Below, piece by piece: positions 29,237 to 40,050 of a DNA stretch of 64,000 nt. The first letter of the stretch is position 1. Every line of letters begins with the position of its first letter. The DNA comes from Pseudovibrio axinellae (lineage in GTDB: Bacteria > Pseudomonadota > Alphaproteobacteria > Rhizobiales > Stappiaceae): NCBI RefSeq assembly GCF_900110875.1, contig NZ_FOFM01000001.1, positions 868,001-932,000 of the forward strand, written 5' to 3'. The notes below the pieces were generated by a model that worked only from the letters and a program-made list of their open reading frames with translations, was not told the DNA's origin and made no database searches. A program made the translations under genes and the position numbers.

Positions 29237-29974
29237 ATGAAATTGCAAAGCCGTAGCAAAAAATTCGTTGTTCGCGCCACTTTCGTTTGCGCGCTTTCTT
29301 TGGCTGTGTCTGCATGCATGACAGGCGACTCAGAATTCAGCGAGGACACTGAAAGCACTGATGCCGGTTTGGTCGCAGGTGTTTTGAGCGTGGTTGGTCT
29401 TGAGTCACAACGTAATGCTGACATCCAATACAAAGAGCGCGCGCCACTTGTTATGCCAACGCAAGCCAATGCTCTGCCACAGCCTGATAGCCGCGAGCTT
29501 TCAGAGGTTGCAAGCAACTGGCCAGTGGATCGATCCAAGGAAGAGCTCGAAGAGATCCGCGCCTTTTACAAGGTAGAACCAGGTCAGCCGCTGAGTATTG
29601 AACAGCTGCGTGGTCACCCTTCCGTGCAAAAGGCCTCTGCGCGTCCGCGTGATTTTGAAGCTGAAAAACGTCAGCGCCAGCTGCTTGATGGTGACAAGCT
29701 CACTCCAGCAGAGCTGGCAGCGATGGGCAAGAAGTATCAGGAAGCGAGAAAGCAGCTTGGCGGCAAGGATATGGAAACCCAAATCTGTGCGCCTGGCGAC
29801 GAAGCTTGTGTCCCGACACGCAAATACCTGACTGAGCCTCCAGTCGCTTACTCCACTCCAGTGGCAGGCGTTGCGTTTGCGACACCAGACGTGGATGAGA
29901 GCGAGTTGGTTCGCCAAAAACGTGAAGCCGCGGCCATTGAAGATGGCGCTCGGATCGATATGGGCGACCAGTAG
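29237..29974 (+). CDS. Predicted lipoprotein of unknown function
   Basis: A 245-residue protein with a basic N-terminus, a hydrophobic core (VRATFVCALSLAV) and a lipobox-like LAVSAC, so it is probably lipid-anchored. The mature part is charged and Pro/Gln-rich with no domain I recognise. It stands between lspA, which would process it, and two M16 peptidases. ATG 29237 follows AAGGG; the longer frame from 29183 has no signal-peptide logic. A strong terminator follows. Confidence 0.8.
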   Translation: MKLQSRSKKFVVRATFVCALSLAVSACMTGDSEFSEDTESTDAGLVAGVLSVVGLESQRNADIQYKERAPLVMPTQANALPQPDSRELSEVASNWPVDRSKEELEEIRAFYKVEPGQPLSIEQLRGHPSVQKASARPRDFEAEKRQRQLLDGDKLTPAELAAMGKKYQEARKQLGGKDMETQICAPGDEACVPTRKYLTEPPVAYSTPVAGVAFATPDVDESELVRQKREAAAIEDGARIDMGDQ

Positions 29975-30032
29975 ATCTCTGCTGCAATAAAGTGATATAA
30001 CTTTATTGAATGCCTTAGCAAATTATGAAGCA

Positions 30033-30058
30033 AGCGCGACATCGTTCGCGCTTTTTTC
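30033..30058 (+). terminator. Terminator after the lipoprotein gene
   Basis: AGCGCGA (30033-30039) pairs with TCGCGCT (30046-30052), followed by TTTTT. Confidence 0.85.
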
Positions 30059-30160
30059 ATTATAATCGCAATAGATTACGAATATTTCACGAGGAGATTA
30101 ACCACAATCACGCTATAGATATGGGGCTGTGTCCTGCTCATTTTAAAGGGAGCCCCCTAC

Positions 30161-31570
30161 GTGACTGGTCGATCTCTCACGCTTAAAGCTCTGGCTTTGA
30201 GCCTCGTTGTATTTGCGAGCCCTACCTTATCGTTGGCTGCCAGTACAACAGGGAAAGCTTCGATTGAAGACTTTTCAAAAATCCGTATTGGCGGAACCGA
30301 CGTTTCTCAAAGCACCCTTGCCAATGGCCTTCAGGTGGTTGTCATCCCTGATCGGCGTGCCCCTATTGTCACGCATATGATTTGGTACAAGGTTGGCGCT
30401 GCGGATGAAGCTCCCGGTAAATCGGGTCTTGCTCATTTTCTGGAACATTTGATGTTTAAGGGAACCAAGAATACGCCGGAAGGTGAATTCTCCCAAAAGG
30501 TTGCCCAGGTGGGCGGACAGGAAAATGCGTTCACCTCGCAAGACTACACGGCTTACTATCAGCAAGTGGCCAAAGAGCACCTTGAAATGGTGATGGGCTA
30601 TGAAGCTGATCGCATGTCCAACCTCATCCTTACGGAAGAACAGATCATTCCTGAGCGAGACGTGGTGCTGGAAGAACGCTCGCAGCGTGTTGACCGCAGC
30701 CCAGCGGCCCGATTGTCAGAGACCTTTGATCAGGTTCTGTTTCCAAACAGCCCCTATGGTATTCCGGTCATTGGCTGGAAGGACGAAATTCAATCCCTTA
30801 ATAAAGACGATGCAATCGCCTTTTACGATAAGTATTATACACCAAACAATGCGGTCTTGATCGTTGCTGGCGATGTGTCGGCTGATGAGGTTCTCAAACT
30901 TGCCAACAAAACCTATGGCAAAGTTGAACAGCGCGCTGAGCCTGGTGCACGTCTTCGCCCTCATGTTCAAATCGTACCTGGTAACCGTGCCGTCACACTG
31001 GAAAGTGATCAGGTCGCACAGCCAAGCCTAAAGCATGGTTGGATCGTTCCTAGCTCAACCACAGCAGATGCTCATGAATCTGAGGCTCTTGGAATTCTTG
31101 CTGACATTGTCGGTGGCGGAGCTAATAGCCGTCTTTACAAAGAGCTTGTGGTCAAAGGTAAAATGGCGACAAGCGCGGGCACCTGGTATCAATCCACGAC
31201 ATTGGATGACACGCGCTTTATTCTTTATGTCGCCCCCAAAGACGGCACCAATCTTGAAGAGCTTGAGCAACAAGCGCTCACCGTGATTGATGATGTGCTT
31301 GAGAACGGAGTGAGCGCGGAAGAAGTGGAACGCTCCAAACGCTCTATGCTGGCCTCTGCAATCTATTCTCAAGACAAGCAGGATGTCCTTGCAAGGATCT
31401 TCGGGTCTGCACTGGTCACTGGCGGGTCTGTTGAGAAGGTTCAAACTTGGCCTGAGCGCGTTGCGCAAGTTACACCTGAGCAGGTTCAAGCCGTTGCTCA
31501 AAAATACCTCAGTAAAACAAGCGTGGCGAGTTATCTCAGTCCTGCTCCAAAACCAGAAAACGTAGAGTGA
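30161..31570 (+). CDS. M16-family zinc metallopeptidase, catalytic subunit type
   Basis: A 469-residue secreted or periplasmic peptidase with a signal peptide (LKALALSLVVFASPTLSLA). The inverted zinc motif HFLEH (HxxEH) and the downstream glutamate region (EADRMSNLILTEEQIIPERDVVLEE) are intact, so it should be active. The C-terminal half is the second pitrilysin domain. GTG start. A second M16 gene begins 14 bases downstream, forming the usual catalytic/non-catalytic pair. Confidence 0.93.
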   Translation: MTGRSLTLKALALSLVVFASPTLSLAASTTGKASIEDFSKIRIGGTDVSQSTLANGLQVVVIPDRRAPIVTHMIWYKVGAADEAPGKSGLAHFLEHLMFKGTKNTPEGEFSQKVAQVGGQENAFTSQDYTAYYQQVAKEHLEMVMGYEADRMSNLILTEEQIIPERDVVLEERSQRVDRSPAARLSETFDQVLFPNSPYGIPVIGWKDEIQSLNKDDAIAFYDKYYTPNNAVLIVAGDVSADEVLKLANKTYGKVEQRAEPGARLRPHVQIVPGNRAVTLESDQVAQPSLKHGWIVPSSTTADAHESEALGILADIVGGGANSRLYKELVVKGKMATSAGTWYQSTTLDDTRFILYVAPKDGTNLEELEQQALTVIDDVLENGVSAEEVERSKRSMLASAIYSQDKQDVLARIFGSALVTGGSVEKVQTWPERVAQVTPEQVQAVAQKYLSKTSVASYLSPAPKPENVE

Positions 31571-31583
31571 GAGGCAACGCTCC

Positions 31584-32951
31584 ATGAAAGCTAAAATTTC
31601 TGTCGCTGCTTTTGTCCCTGCTTCGCGCCTTGCTGCAAGTTTGTTTGCATTGTTAGCGCTGTCGCTGCTGTTCATCGTCAGCTTTGCACAAAACAGCCAT
31701 GCAATCGAAATCCAGGAAGTTAAGAGCTCTAAAGGGATTACCGCCTGGCTTGTTGAAGATTACACTGTTCCAATTATTGCTCTCAATTTCGCATTTGAAG
31801 GCGGAAGCTCTCAAGATCCAGATGGAAAGCTGGGTCTCACCAACTTGCTCAGCACAATGCTTGATGAGGGTGCAGGGGAGCTGGATTCACAGGCATTTCA
31901 AGCACGTCTTGAAGACCTGACGATGAGCCTGTCTTTTAGCGCAGGACGTGATTTCTTCTATGGGTCTTTTCAGAGTCTGCAATCCAACAAGGATCACACC
32001 TTTGAGATGCTGCGCCTTGCGTTGAGCGAACCTCGGTTTGACGATGTTCCGCTTGAGCGCATGAAATCACAGACAATCTCCGGCATTCGCAGGGGCCTGA
32101 AACGCCCGGACGCTTTGGCTGGCCTTACGCTTGCCAAGACAGTGTTTCCCGATCACCCTTATGGGCGTCCAAGCCGCGGCACAGAGGAAACTGTCACTGG
32201 CCTCACCAGTGAGGATCTTAAGATCCAGCGCTCTAAAATCTTCGCAAAAGACACTCTAAAAATCGGAGTTGTGGGTGCGATCAGTGCAGATGAGCTGTCC
32301 GTGTTGCTCGACAAGGTGTTTGCTGGGCTGCCTGCGAGCGGAGACCTGATCAAGATCCCTAATGTTGAGCCGGTTGAGGATAAAAGCGTTCACGTTGATT
32401 TTGAAAGCCCTCAGACTTCCATCCAGTTTGCGATGCCAGGTTTAAAGCGGCATGATCCTGACTACATGACGGCTTATGTCATGAACCATATTCTCGGAGG
32501 TGGCTCTTTCACATCCTGGTTGTACGACGAGATCCGTGAAAAGCGCGGTCTGGCCTATTCGGTTGGCTCCTACCTGTTGCCTTATCAGCACTCAGCACTG
32601 CTCATGGGATCCACAGGAACGCGGCCAGATAAAGCGGGAGAGACTGTCGAGATCATCAAGCAACAGATGCAGCGCATGGCAAAGACAGGGCCTACCCCAG
32701 CAGAGCTTGAGGAAGCAAAATCCTATATCACAGGCTCATATGCCCTCAACTTTGATAGTTCCGGCAGCATTGCACGCCAGCTCACTGGCATTCAAACTCA
32801 GCAATTGGGCATCGATTACATCGACAAGCGCAATGACATGGTTGAGGCAGTGACACTGGAAGGTGTGCGTAAGGTTGCTCGTGAGCTCTTTGAAGGTGTT
32901 CAACCAACCTTTGTGACAGTTGGCATGCCGATTACACAAACGGCAAATTAA
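31584..32951 (+). CDS. M16-family peptidase homologue, non-catalytic partner type
   Basis: 455 residues with an N-terminal hydrophobic export segment (LFALLALSLLFIVSFA). The position of the zinc motif reads LTNLLSTMLDEGAGE, so HxxEH is absent and the protein is probably catalytically inactive. The C-terminal domain motif EIREKRGLAYSVGSYL is present. It should pair with the active M16 protein encoded upstream. A hairpin overlapping the convergent EAL gene follows. Confidence 0.92.
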   Translation: MKAKISVAAFVPASRLAASLFALLALSLLFIVSFAQNSHAIEIQEVKSSKGITAWLVEDYTVPIIALNFAFEGGSSQDPDGKLGLTNLLSTMLDEGAGELDSQAFQARLEDLTMSLSFSAGRDFFYGSFQSLQSNKDHTFEMLRLALSEPRFDDVPLERMKSQTISGIRRGLKRPDALAGLTLAKTVFPDHPYGRPSRGTEETVTGLTSEDLKIQRSKIFAKDTLKIGVVGAISADELSVLLDKVFAGLPASGDLIKIPNVEPVEDKSVHVDFESPQTSIQFAMPGLKRHDPDYMTAYVMNHILGGGSFTSWLYDEIREKRGLAYSVGSYLLPYQHSALLMGSTGTRPDKAGETVEIIKQQMQRMAKTGPTPAELEEAKSYITGSYALNFDSSGSIARQLTGIQTQQLGIDYIDKRNDMVEAVTLEGVRKVARELFEGVQPTFVTVGMPITQTAN

Positions 32952-32975
32952 CTCTCAAACACTTTGGAAAACGGC

Positions 32976-33010
32976 AGGCGAGTTGATTAAAATCAGCTCG
33001 CCTCTTTCTT
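32976..33010. terminator. Hairpin at the end of the M16 operon
   Basis: AGGCGAG (32976-32982) pairs with CTCGCCT (32997-33003), with additional pairing inside, and a CTTTCTT run follows on the plus strand. It overlaps the stop of the convergent EAL gene. Confidence 0.65.
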
Positions 33011-34411
33011 GAGCGGGCGCGGGTTTGGCGCTCCTTGCAAAACATCGGCCCGTACAGGGCGCGGCGGGGAGAACAAGAAGCCTTGCGCGCAGCGAATGTC
33101 CATTTCCAAAAGCTCCAGAACAGCACCTTCGCTTTCAACATGATCAACGATCAGCTCAATCCCGTAGCGCTGCAACAAGCTGCCAAAGTCGGCCGGATGA
33201 ATGTTGCTTTTTGCCAGATCCTCTTCCTGCAAAAGCAGGCGAGAGGCGTGCAGCTTTGCAAAGCGGAAGCCGCGATCAGCAAGCGCACGGAAGTCCATGC
33301 GCAAATCCGTGATACGGTCTACCGAAAAGCGGAAGCCCAGGTCAGCGAGTGCAGCAAGGCTTTCATATTCAAGCGCGCTCATGACAGCCACATCGGCCTG
33401 CGAGAACTCAAAGATCAACAGGTCTGAGTAGGTATCGTTGGCACGCACGAACTCCAGAAAGCTCGGGAAGAAGTTTTCGTCTACCAGCGTGCTGGTCGAC
33501 AGGTTGCAGAACAACCCTGCTTCTCTGTTGCGTGTTGCCAAGCGTTTCAGGATCTGAAGGGAGCGGAACAACAAAATATTGTCGATGGCTGCCATTTGCC
33601 CTGTACGTTCTGCTTCCTGCAAGAACTCAATCGGCTCCAACGTGTCGCCGTTGGCTTTGCGCAAGCGTGTAAGGGCTTCGTAATAACGAACGCGGCGCTG
33701 CGGCAACGTCACGATCGGTTGCAGGTAAAGGTCCACCCTGCCTGCTTCAATGCTTGCACGTATTTCTTCAGCAAGCGCTGCATTGGGGTGGTGCAAGCGC
33801 GGCGCAGGTCGCTTCACCTCTGGTGAGCGCAAATCGGCGTATGGCTCTTGAGCGCGCGTTGCGGGCTTGGCTGCCCCTGTTGCAAACGCAGCAGCCGCCT
33901 GACTGGCCAGATCGGATGCAGGTTCATTCATGGTTTGAGGAGATGCAAGGCGCTGTGCTGGCTGAGGTTGAAGCATTGCCTGCTTGGCACGCTGATCCTC
34001 AATCGCAACTCCCTGATCCTCGATACGGCCTTCCATGTCAGCCATGGCTTCAGCCATTTGCTTCACAAGAGAGCCAATAACTTCCACCTCTGCAAACAGC
34101 GGATCGATTTCTTCACGCGTTCTGCGAGGAATGTTGTGCTCAACACCGGCCAGACGGCCTTCCAGGTTACCAACATCGTCATCGATCACTGTTAGGCGCT
34201 CTTCCAAGCGATTAACAGCATCTGAGACTGCCGATTTCTCTTGCGAGCGGGTCAACATGAAATGGATGAAAATCATGGTGCACATCGCCGTAAAAGACAC
34301 GGTGATGGCTTCGCCAACTGGACGCGCGAAAAGATGGACCATCACGATGCCAAAGGAGGCAGCAATGGCCGATATAGAAAACAGAATGGAAATGTTCGCC
34401 AAGCGCGTCAT
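32993..34411 (-). CDS. Membrane-anchored EAL-domain protein, partly degenerate
   Basis: A 472-residue protein. Two hydrophobic segments (about 5-28 and 34-53) are followed by a coiled-coil region (about 60-145), a Pro/Ala-rich linker, and an EAL domain (about 212-460). EALTR (245-249), the N of FCNLS, the E of IFEFSQ and K386 are kept. The DDFGTG loop, however, reads SVDRITD (363-369), so the second aspartate and loop 6 are lost. It may bind cyclic-di-GMP or act as a scaffold rather than hydrolyse it. Confidence 0.85.
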   Translation of the reverse strand: MTRLANISILFSISAIAASFGIVMVHLFARPVGEAITVSFTAMCTMIFIHFMLTRSQEKSAVSDAVNRLEERLTVIDDDVGNLEGRLAGVEHNIPRRTREEIDPLFAEVEVIGSLVKQMAEAMADMEGRIEDQGVAIEDQRAKQAMLQPQPAQRLASPQTMNEPASDLASQAAAAFATGAAKPATRAQEPYADLRSPEVKRPAPRLHHPNAALAEEIRASIEAGRVDLYLQPIVTLPQRRVRYYEALTRLRKANGDTLEPIEFLQEAERTGQMAAIDNILLFRSLQILKRLATRNREAGLFCNLSTSTLVDENFFPSFLEFVRANDTYSDLLIFEFSQADVAVMSALEYESLAALADLGFRFSVDRITDLRMDFRALADRGFRFAKLHASRLLLQEEDLAKSNIHPADFGSLLQRYGIELIVDHVESEGAVLELLEMDIRCAQGFLFSPPRPVRADVLQGAPNPRPLKKEAS

Positions 34412-34790
34412 AACCTCATGAGTACCTACTGGTCCGAATCACAAGCAACCTACCTGAATTTTGCCGCATTTACCGAGGCTCTTCGAACCCTATACCCATC
34501 ATATTTCAGGGAAAACCCGTGTTGTCCCCGCAAGATTGCCAGTAGAGCAAGATATATCGGCAATGTAAGCAATTTTCCGCATCCTAGAGAGACGGTGTTG
34601 GCTATGCGATTCTGCCATGTTCTCATTTTTGTCATCTAACAATGTTGCCCGAAGCGTACGTGCTGTTAGATTTTAACTGCATAATGCAATCAATCTGAAA
34701 AACGAAAAGGGTTTGTTTACCCTGTTTGCACAAACTCACGAGGTCGGAAGTTATTCGACCTGATGTGTTGATTTTTGAGGTTGCCTGCCA
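34412..34790. other. Divergent intergenic region
   Basis: 379 bases between two divergent regulatory genes. No ORF or clear hairpin is seen. It should contain both promoters. Confidence 0.35.
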
Positions 34791-36245
34791 ATGGGATCCC
34801 CCAAAGCTAAGAATAGGTTTTTGAATGCCTGTATCGTGGACACCAATCGTTCCGATCTGCGCAAAACCAGTAGTGCATTAGCCAAGCATGTGACCGAGGG
34901 ACAGCCCGCACATACCGTTTCCAGCAAGGAACACGCGATCGCTTTCTTGCGGCACACACCGATCAACATCATCATTGTCGACCTTGAGTGTATTGGTGGT
35001 GCAGCTGAGCTTGCTGAGATTGTTGCAGCCGCGCCGCGCGCTGTGATGATAGCCGTCAGCGCAAAAGGTTCTGTCAGTACTGCTATGAACGCAATGCGAA
35101 ACGGAGCACATGAGTTTTTGATCAAGCCCTACACCAGCGAGATGCTGATGGAAAAGCTTGAAGCACACCTTGACCTCTTCCGCAGCTCAGCGACGCCCTC
35201 CTCTTTGCCAACAGCTCCCGCACCTACCAGAATCGGTGCTTCCTGCAAGGAGCAAAAAGCAGCGGTGCAGTTTGAAGGCTTCATCGGCAGTTCCAAACGG
35301 ATGCAGAGTGTTTATGCGCAGATAAGCCGTATGGCGACTTCCAGCGCACCTGCATTTATCACCGGAGAATCAGGAACAGGTAAGGAATTGTGCGCTCAGG
35401 CCCTTCGCGCTCAATCAGCGCGCAAAGCTGGGCCTTTTGTCGCAATCAACTGCGGGGCTATTCCGGCCAACCTAATGGAATCTGAGATCTTCGGCCATGC
35501 ACGCGGCGCTTTTACCGGAGCCGATGAAGCACGCGCCGGAGCGGCAGAGCTGGCTGATGGTGGCACCTTGTTTCTTGACGAAATTGGCGAAATGGAACTC
35601 TGCTTACAGAGCAAGCTTTTACGCTTTTTGCAAACCGGCACAATCCAGCGCGTTGGCGAACACAAAACACGCTCATTAGACTTGCGGGTGATCTGCGCAA
35701 CCAACCGCGACCCGAAGACAGAAATTGCGGCCGGTCGTTTTCGTGAAGATTTGTTCTACCGTCTTCATGTCTTACCGATCCGCCTACCTGCCCTTCGTGA
35801 GCGCCGCGAAGACATTCCAACACTCGCTCTCAGCTTCCTAAAAACGTATTGTGCAGAGGAAACCCGTAGATTTCAGCGGTTTTCTTCAAGCGCTGAAGCT
35901 CTCCTTCTGCAACATAACTGGCCTGGGAATGTGCGCGAGCTTGAAAACGTCATCCGGCAACTGGTGGTGATGAACGATGGGATTGAAGTCAGCGAAGCGA
36001 TGCTTTCGCCTTTGCTGTGCGAACAGAACGTTCCCATCTTAAGTGAGATTGCATTTGGGCCAGCTGATCTGCCCCCTTCTATGGGCCGTTCAATTGAACC
36101 TTTATGGTTTCAGGAAAAGCAGATTATCGAAACCACACTGGAAACGTTCGACGGCAATATCGCACTTGCGGCGGCCGCTCTGGAAATCAGTCCATCCACC
36201 ATCTATCGCAAAAAGCAGTCCTGGGCAGAGCGTGCAAACGGTTAA
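34791..36245 (+). CDS. Sigma-54-dependent response regulator (NtrC/LuxO-like)
   Basis: A 484-residue activator. A receiver domain (about 10-135) has the phosphoacceptor candidate D64 and K122, but the first acidic site reads VDTN (a single Asp). The AAA+ domain has GESGTGKE (Walker A, about 191-198), GAFTGA (239-244, sigma-54 contact), LFLDEIGE (Walker B) and the arginine-finger region. A Fis-type HTH is at the C-terminus (DGNIALAAAALEISPSTIYRKKQSW). No adjacent sensor kinase is present. Target genes are unknown. Confidence 0.92.
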   Translation: MGSPKAKNRFLNACIVDTNRSDLRKTSSALAKHVTEGQPAHTVSSKEHAIAFLRHTPINIIIVDLECIGGAAELAEIVAAAPRAVMIAVSAKGSVSTAMNAMRNGAHEFLIKPYTSEMLMEKLEAHLDLFRSSATPSSLPTAPAPTRIGASCKEQKAAVQFEGFIGSSKRMQSVYAQISRMATSSAPAFITGESGTGKELCAQALRAQSARKAGPFVAINCGAIPANLMESEIFGHARGAFTGADEARAGAAELADGGTLFLDEIGEMELCLQSKLLRFLQTGTIQRVGEHKTRSLDLRVICATNRDPKTEIAAGRFREDLFYRLHVLPIRLPALRERREDIPTLALSFLKTYCAEETRRFQRFSSSAEALLLQHNWPGNVRELENVIRQLVVMNDGIEVSEAMLSPLLCEQNVPILSEIAFGPADLPPSMGRSIEPLWFQEKQIIETTLETFDGNIALAAAALEISPSTIYRKKQSWAERANG

Positions 36246-36422
36246 GTTCAGCGGCTGGTGATTTTCCAAGTCCTCCCATCAAAAGCGCCATTTTCAGACA
36301 GGATGATGCTGCCTTGAGACATCGAGGCAGTATTGTCTCCCTTAGATTTAAGAGTTATACCACCGCCAAGAATCAGATGAGTACCGCAGATTTTGTGTTC
36401 TGCTGGTTCCAGGGGGCTAAGA

Positions 36423-36998
36423 ATGTCATTTACAATAAGAGGCATGCGAGCTTTTGCAAAAGCTGCGACCTGTTCTATTTTTTCAGTAACTTTGTTGGGA
36501 AGTGCCGCATCTGCTGAAGACGCAACAACGCTGAGCGCTGACTTCAACGGCGCACGAGAGGGCTACGCCGCCGCATGGCAGCAGCAACCGCTTGCGTTTA
36601 CAGCGGCCAAATTCATCGCCTTGCCGGCTGAGAGCTATGGTTCTTACACACCTTTAGAAAACACTGAGTTCCAAAGTGGCGATCCACTGATTGTGTATGC
36701 TGAACCCGTTGGCTTTGCCATAAAAGAGATGAATGGCGAATATGCGATTGATTTGAGCGTGGACTTTGAACTGATTAATACGACTGGTCAGGTTCTGGCT
36801 TCGCAGGAAGGGTTCACCACCCTTCACTCAAAGAGCTTCAATCAGATCCGCGAGTACCAAAGTTCACTCAGCTTCAACCTGACGAGCCTGCAAGCGGGTG
36901 AATATAAACTTAAAATTCGGTTCAACGATGTGAACTCGAATAAGACAGGAAGCTTCGTGCTGCCATTTTCCATGAAAGAAGCGCCTCTTCAGAACTAG
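36423..36998 (+). CDS. Secreted protein of unknown function
   Basis: A 191-residue protein with a signal peptide ending near GSAASAEDATT. The mature part looks beta-rich, with phrases such as GDPLIVYAEPVGFAIKE and LSVDFELINTTGQVLASQEGF. I do not recognise the family. The start at 36423 has a good AGGGGGCT Shine-Dalgarno; ATG 36444 is possible. It follows the sigma-54 activator by 177 bases and has its own terminator. Confidence 0.8.
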   Translation: MSFTIRGMRAFAKAATCSIFSVTLLGSAASAEDATTLSADFNGAREGYAAAWQQQPLAFTAAKFIALPAESYGSYTPLENTEFQSGDPLIVYAEPVGFAIKEMNGEYAIDLSVDFELINTTGQVLASQEGFTTLHSKSFNQIREYQSSLSFNLTSLQAGEYKLKIRFNDVNSNKTGSFVLPFSMKEAPLQN

Positions 36999-37025
36999 AT
37001 TTTAAGCGAGACTTCTTGAATTACC

Positions 37026-37060
37026 AAGCCGGCTTTTTTTCTGAAGGCCGGCTTTTCTTT
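37026..37060 (+). terminator. Terminator of the secreted-protein gene
   Basis: AAGCCGGC (37026-37033) pairs with GCCGGCTT (37047-37054), followed by TTCTTTT. Confidence 0.8.
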
Positions 37061-37204
37061 TACCCCCGAATCCGTTTGAAACAGACAAGCATCGCAAACC
37101 ATCAATTCGTCTAATCCGGACTTAAAACTGCCAGCCATTACCCCCAAGTTCTCGCAGTATTCAAGGATTTATTGCGCTCCAGTAAATTTTTTTAGTGGCC
37201 GCTC

Positions 37205-37233
37205 CTTGACTAAGACAAGGGGGGAAACTACAT
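37205..37233 (+). promoter_or_regulatory. Putative heat-shock promoter of groESL
   Basis: CTTGAC (37205-37210) and CTACAT (37228-37233) with a 17-base spacer resemble alphaproteobacterial RpoH promoters. It lies just upstream of the CIRCE element. Confidence 0.55.
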
Positions 37234-37246
37234 CATTTCTCAGTTG

Positions 37247-37273
37247 TTAGCACTCTGCCTTTGGGAGTGCTAA
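37247..37273 (+). promoter_or_regulatory. CIRCE operator (HrcA binding site)
   Basis: TTAGCACTC (37247-37255), N9, GAGTGCTAA (37265-37273) is a perfect match to the CIRCE consensus. HrcA repression of groESL is expected. Confidence 0.97.
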
Positions 37274-37376
37274 TGACCGTGGGGCCAATAAGGTTTCACC
37301 CACTCTCAAAGTTTTTAACCTTCGCGTCCGGGCGTTGCCTAAAAGGGACGCTCGCGTATGAGAGGAAGAGCCAATT

Positions 37377-37664
37377 ATGAAATTTCGTCCACTACACGAC
37401 CGTGTTGTCGTTCGCCGCATTGAGTCTGAAGCTAAGACAGCTGGTGGCATCATCATTCCTGACACAGCACAAGAAAAGCCGCAGGAAGGCGAAGTTGTTG
37501 CTGTTGGCGCTGGCGCACGCAAGGACAATGGTGAGCTGATCGCTATCGACGTTAAAGCTGGTGACCGCGTATTGTTCGGCAAATGGTCCGGCACTGAAGT
37601 TAAGATCGACGGCGAAGACCTGTTGATCATGAAGGAATCCGACATCATGGGTATCCTGGCTTAA
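37377..37664 (+). CDS. groES: Co-chaperonin GroES
   Basis: The 95-residue heptameric lid of the GroEL chamber. It begins [16 protein letters not shown], has the mobile loop region [19 protein letters not shown], and ends with a typical tail. It is controlled by the CIRCE element and heat-shock promoter upstream and co-transcribed with groEL, 65 bases downstream. Confidence 0.98.
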   Translation: MKFRPLHDRVVVRRIESEAKTAGGIIIPDTAQEKPQEGEVVAVGAGARKDNGELIAIDVKAGDRVLFGKWSGTEVKIDGEDLLIMKESDIMGILA

Positions 37665-37720
37665 TTCCAAGCCAGTGTTGAGACCCTACGTTCCCTTCTG
37701 TTACTCAAGAATTTAAGTGA

Positions 37721-39382
<1,662 letters not shown>

Positions 39383-39411
39383 GCCAAGCCAACCATCTGC
39401 TTAAACAGATC

Positions 39412-39438
39412 AGGGCACCTCTCGGGGTGCCCTTTTTT
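39412..39438 (+). terminator. Terminator of groESL
   Basis: AGGGCACC (39412-39419) pairs with GGTGCCCT (39426-39433), followed by a T-run. Confidence 0.9.
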
Positions 39439-39476
39439 GCATTGTCACAATTAACTTCAACTGGGAATTAATACTC

Positions 39477-39923
39477 ATGAGTGACCTAAAACAAAAACAT
39501 CATGATATTTGGCAGTCAGTCAAAAACCAAATGTCTGACACCAAGCTTCCAATTAAACTGAGAAATAACGTTCCAGACGGAAGCTATTACGACATCAAAT
39601 TTGGCATACCGAACGCTTACCTGAGCCTTCACTACGTTGATCAGGAAAACTGCGCGAAAGTTATGATCAACTTTAGGAATGAGCGCGGTGAGGTCTGTTT
39701 CAAAGAACTGCAACGCCAAAAAGAACATGTAGAGTCAGAGATCGGTGCATCACTTGATTGGGACCCTGCTGAACATGCTAACTATTGCAGCATCGTTTTA
39801 TGGAAAAGAGACGTTGATCTTGGCACCAACACCACAGTGTCTGAGCTTGCGGACTGGTACGTGACCTGGCTAGGCAACTTCCACAAGGCGCTCTTCCCTC
39901 TCCTTTCCGCAATTCCGAAGTAG
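39477..39923 (+). CDS. DUF4268-like protein
   Basis: A 148-residue soluble protein. Its layout, with AYLSLHYVDQENCAKVMINF, a QKEHVESEIGASLDWDP helix and a late trp-rich region, resembles DUF4268 domains. These are often found near restriction or mobile functions but have no defined activity. No neighbouring restriction gene is present. Function unknown. Confidence 0.65.
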   Translation: MSDLKQKHHDIWQSVKNQMSDTKLPIKLRNNVPDGSYYDIKFGIPNAYLSLHYVDQENCAKVMINFRNERGEVCFKELQRQKEHVESEIGASLDWDPAEHANYCSIVLWKRDVDLGTNTTVSELADWYVTWLGNFHKALFPLLSAIPK

Positions 39924-40050
39924 CAGTCTTAAGTAGAAACACCCTAAGTGGCGCTCACCGTTTTTCTGCATTACAATTCAAGTTGTTCAACCCTTAAGCA
40001 GTCACCCGGTTCTGCCAATCTGCTTTAGCTGACAATTGAAAGAGTCTTAG

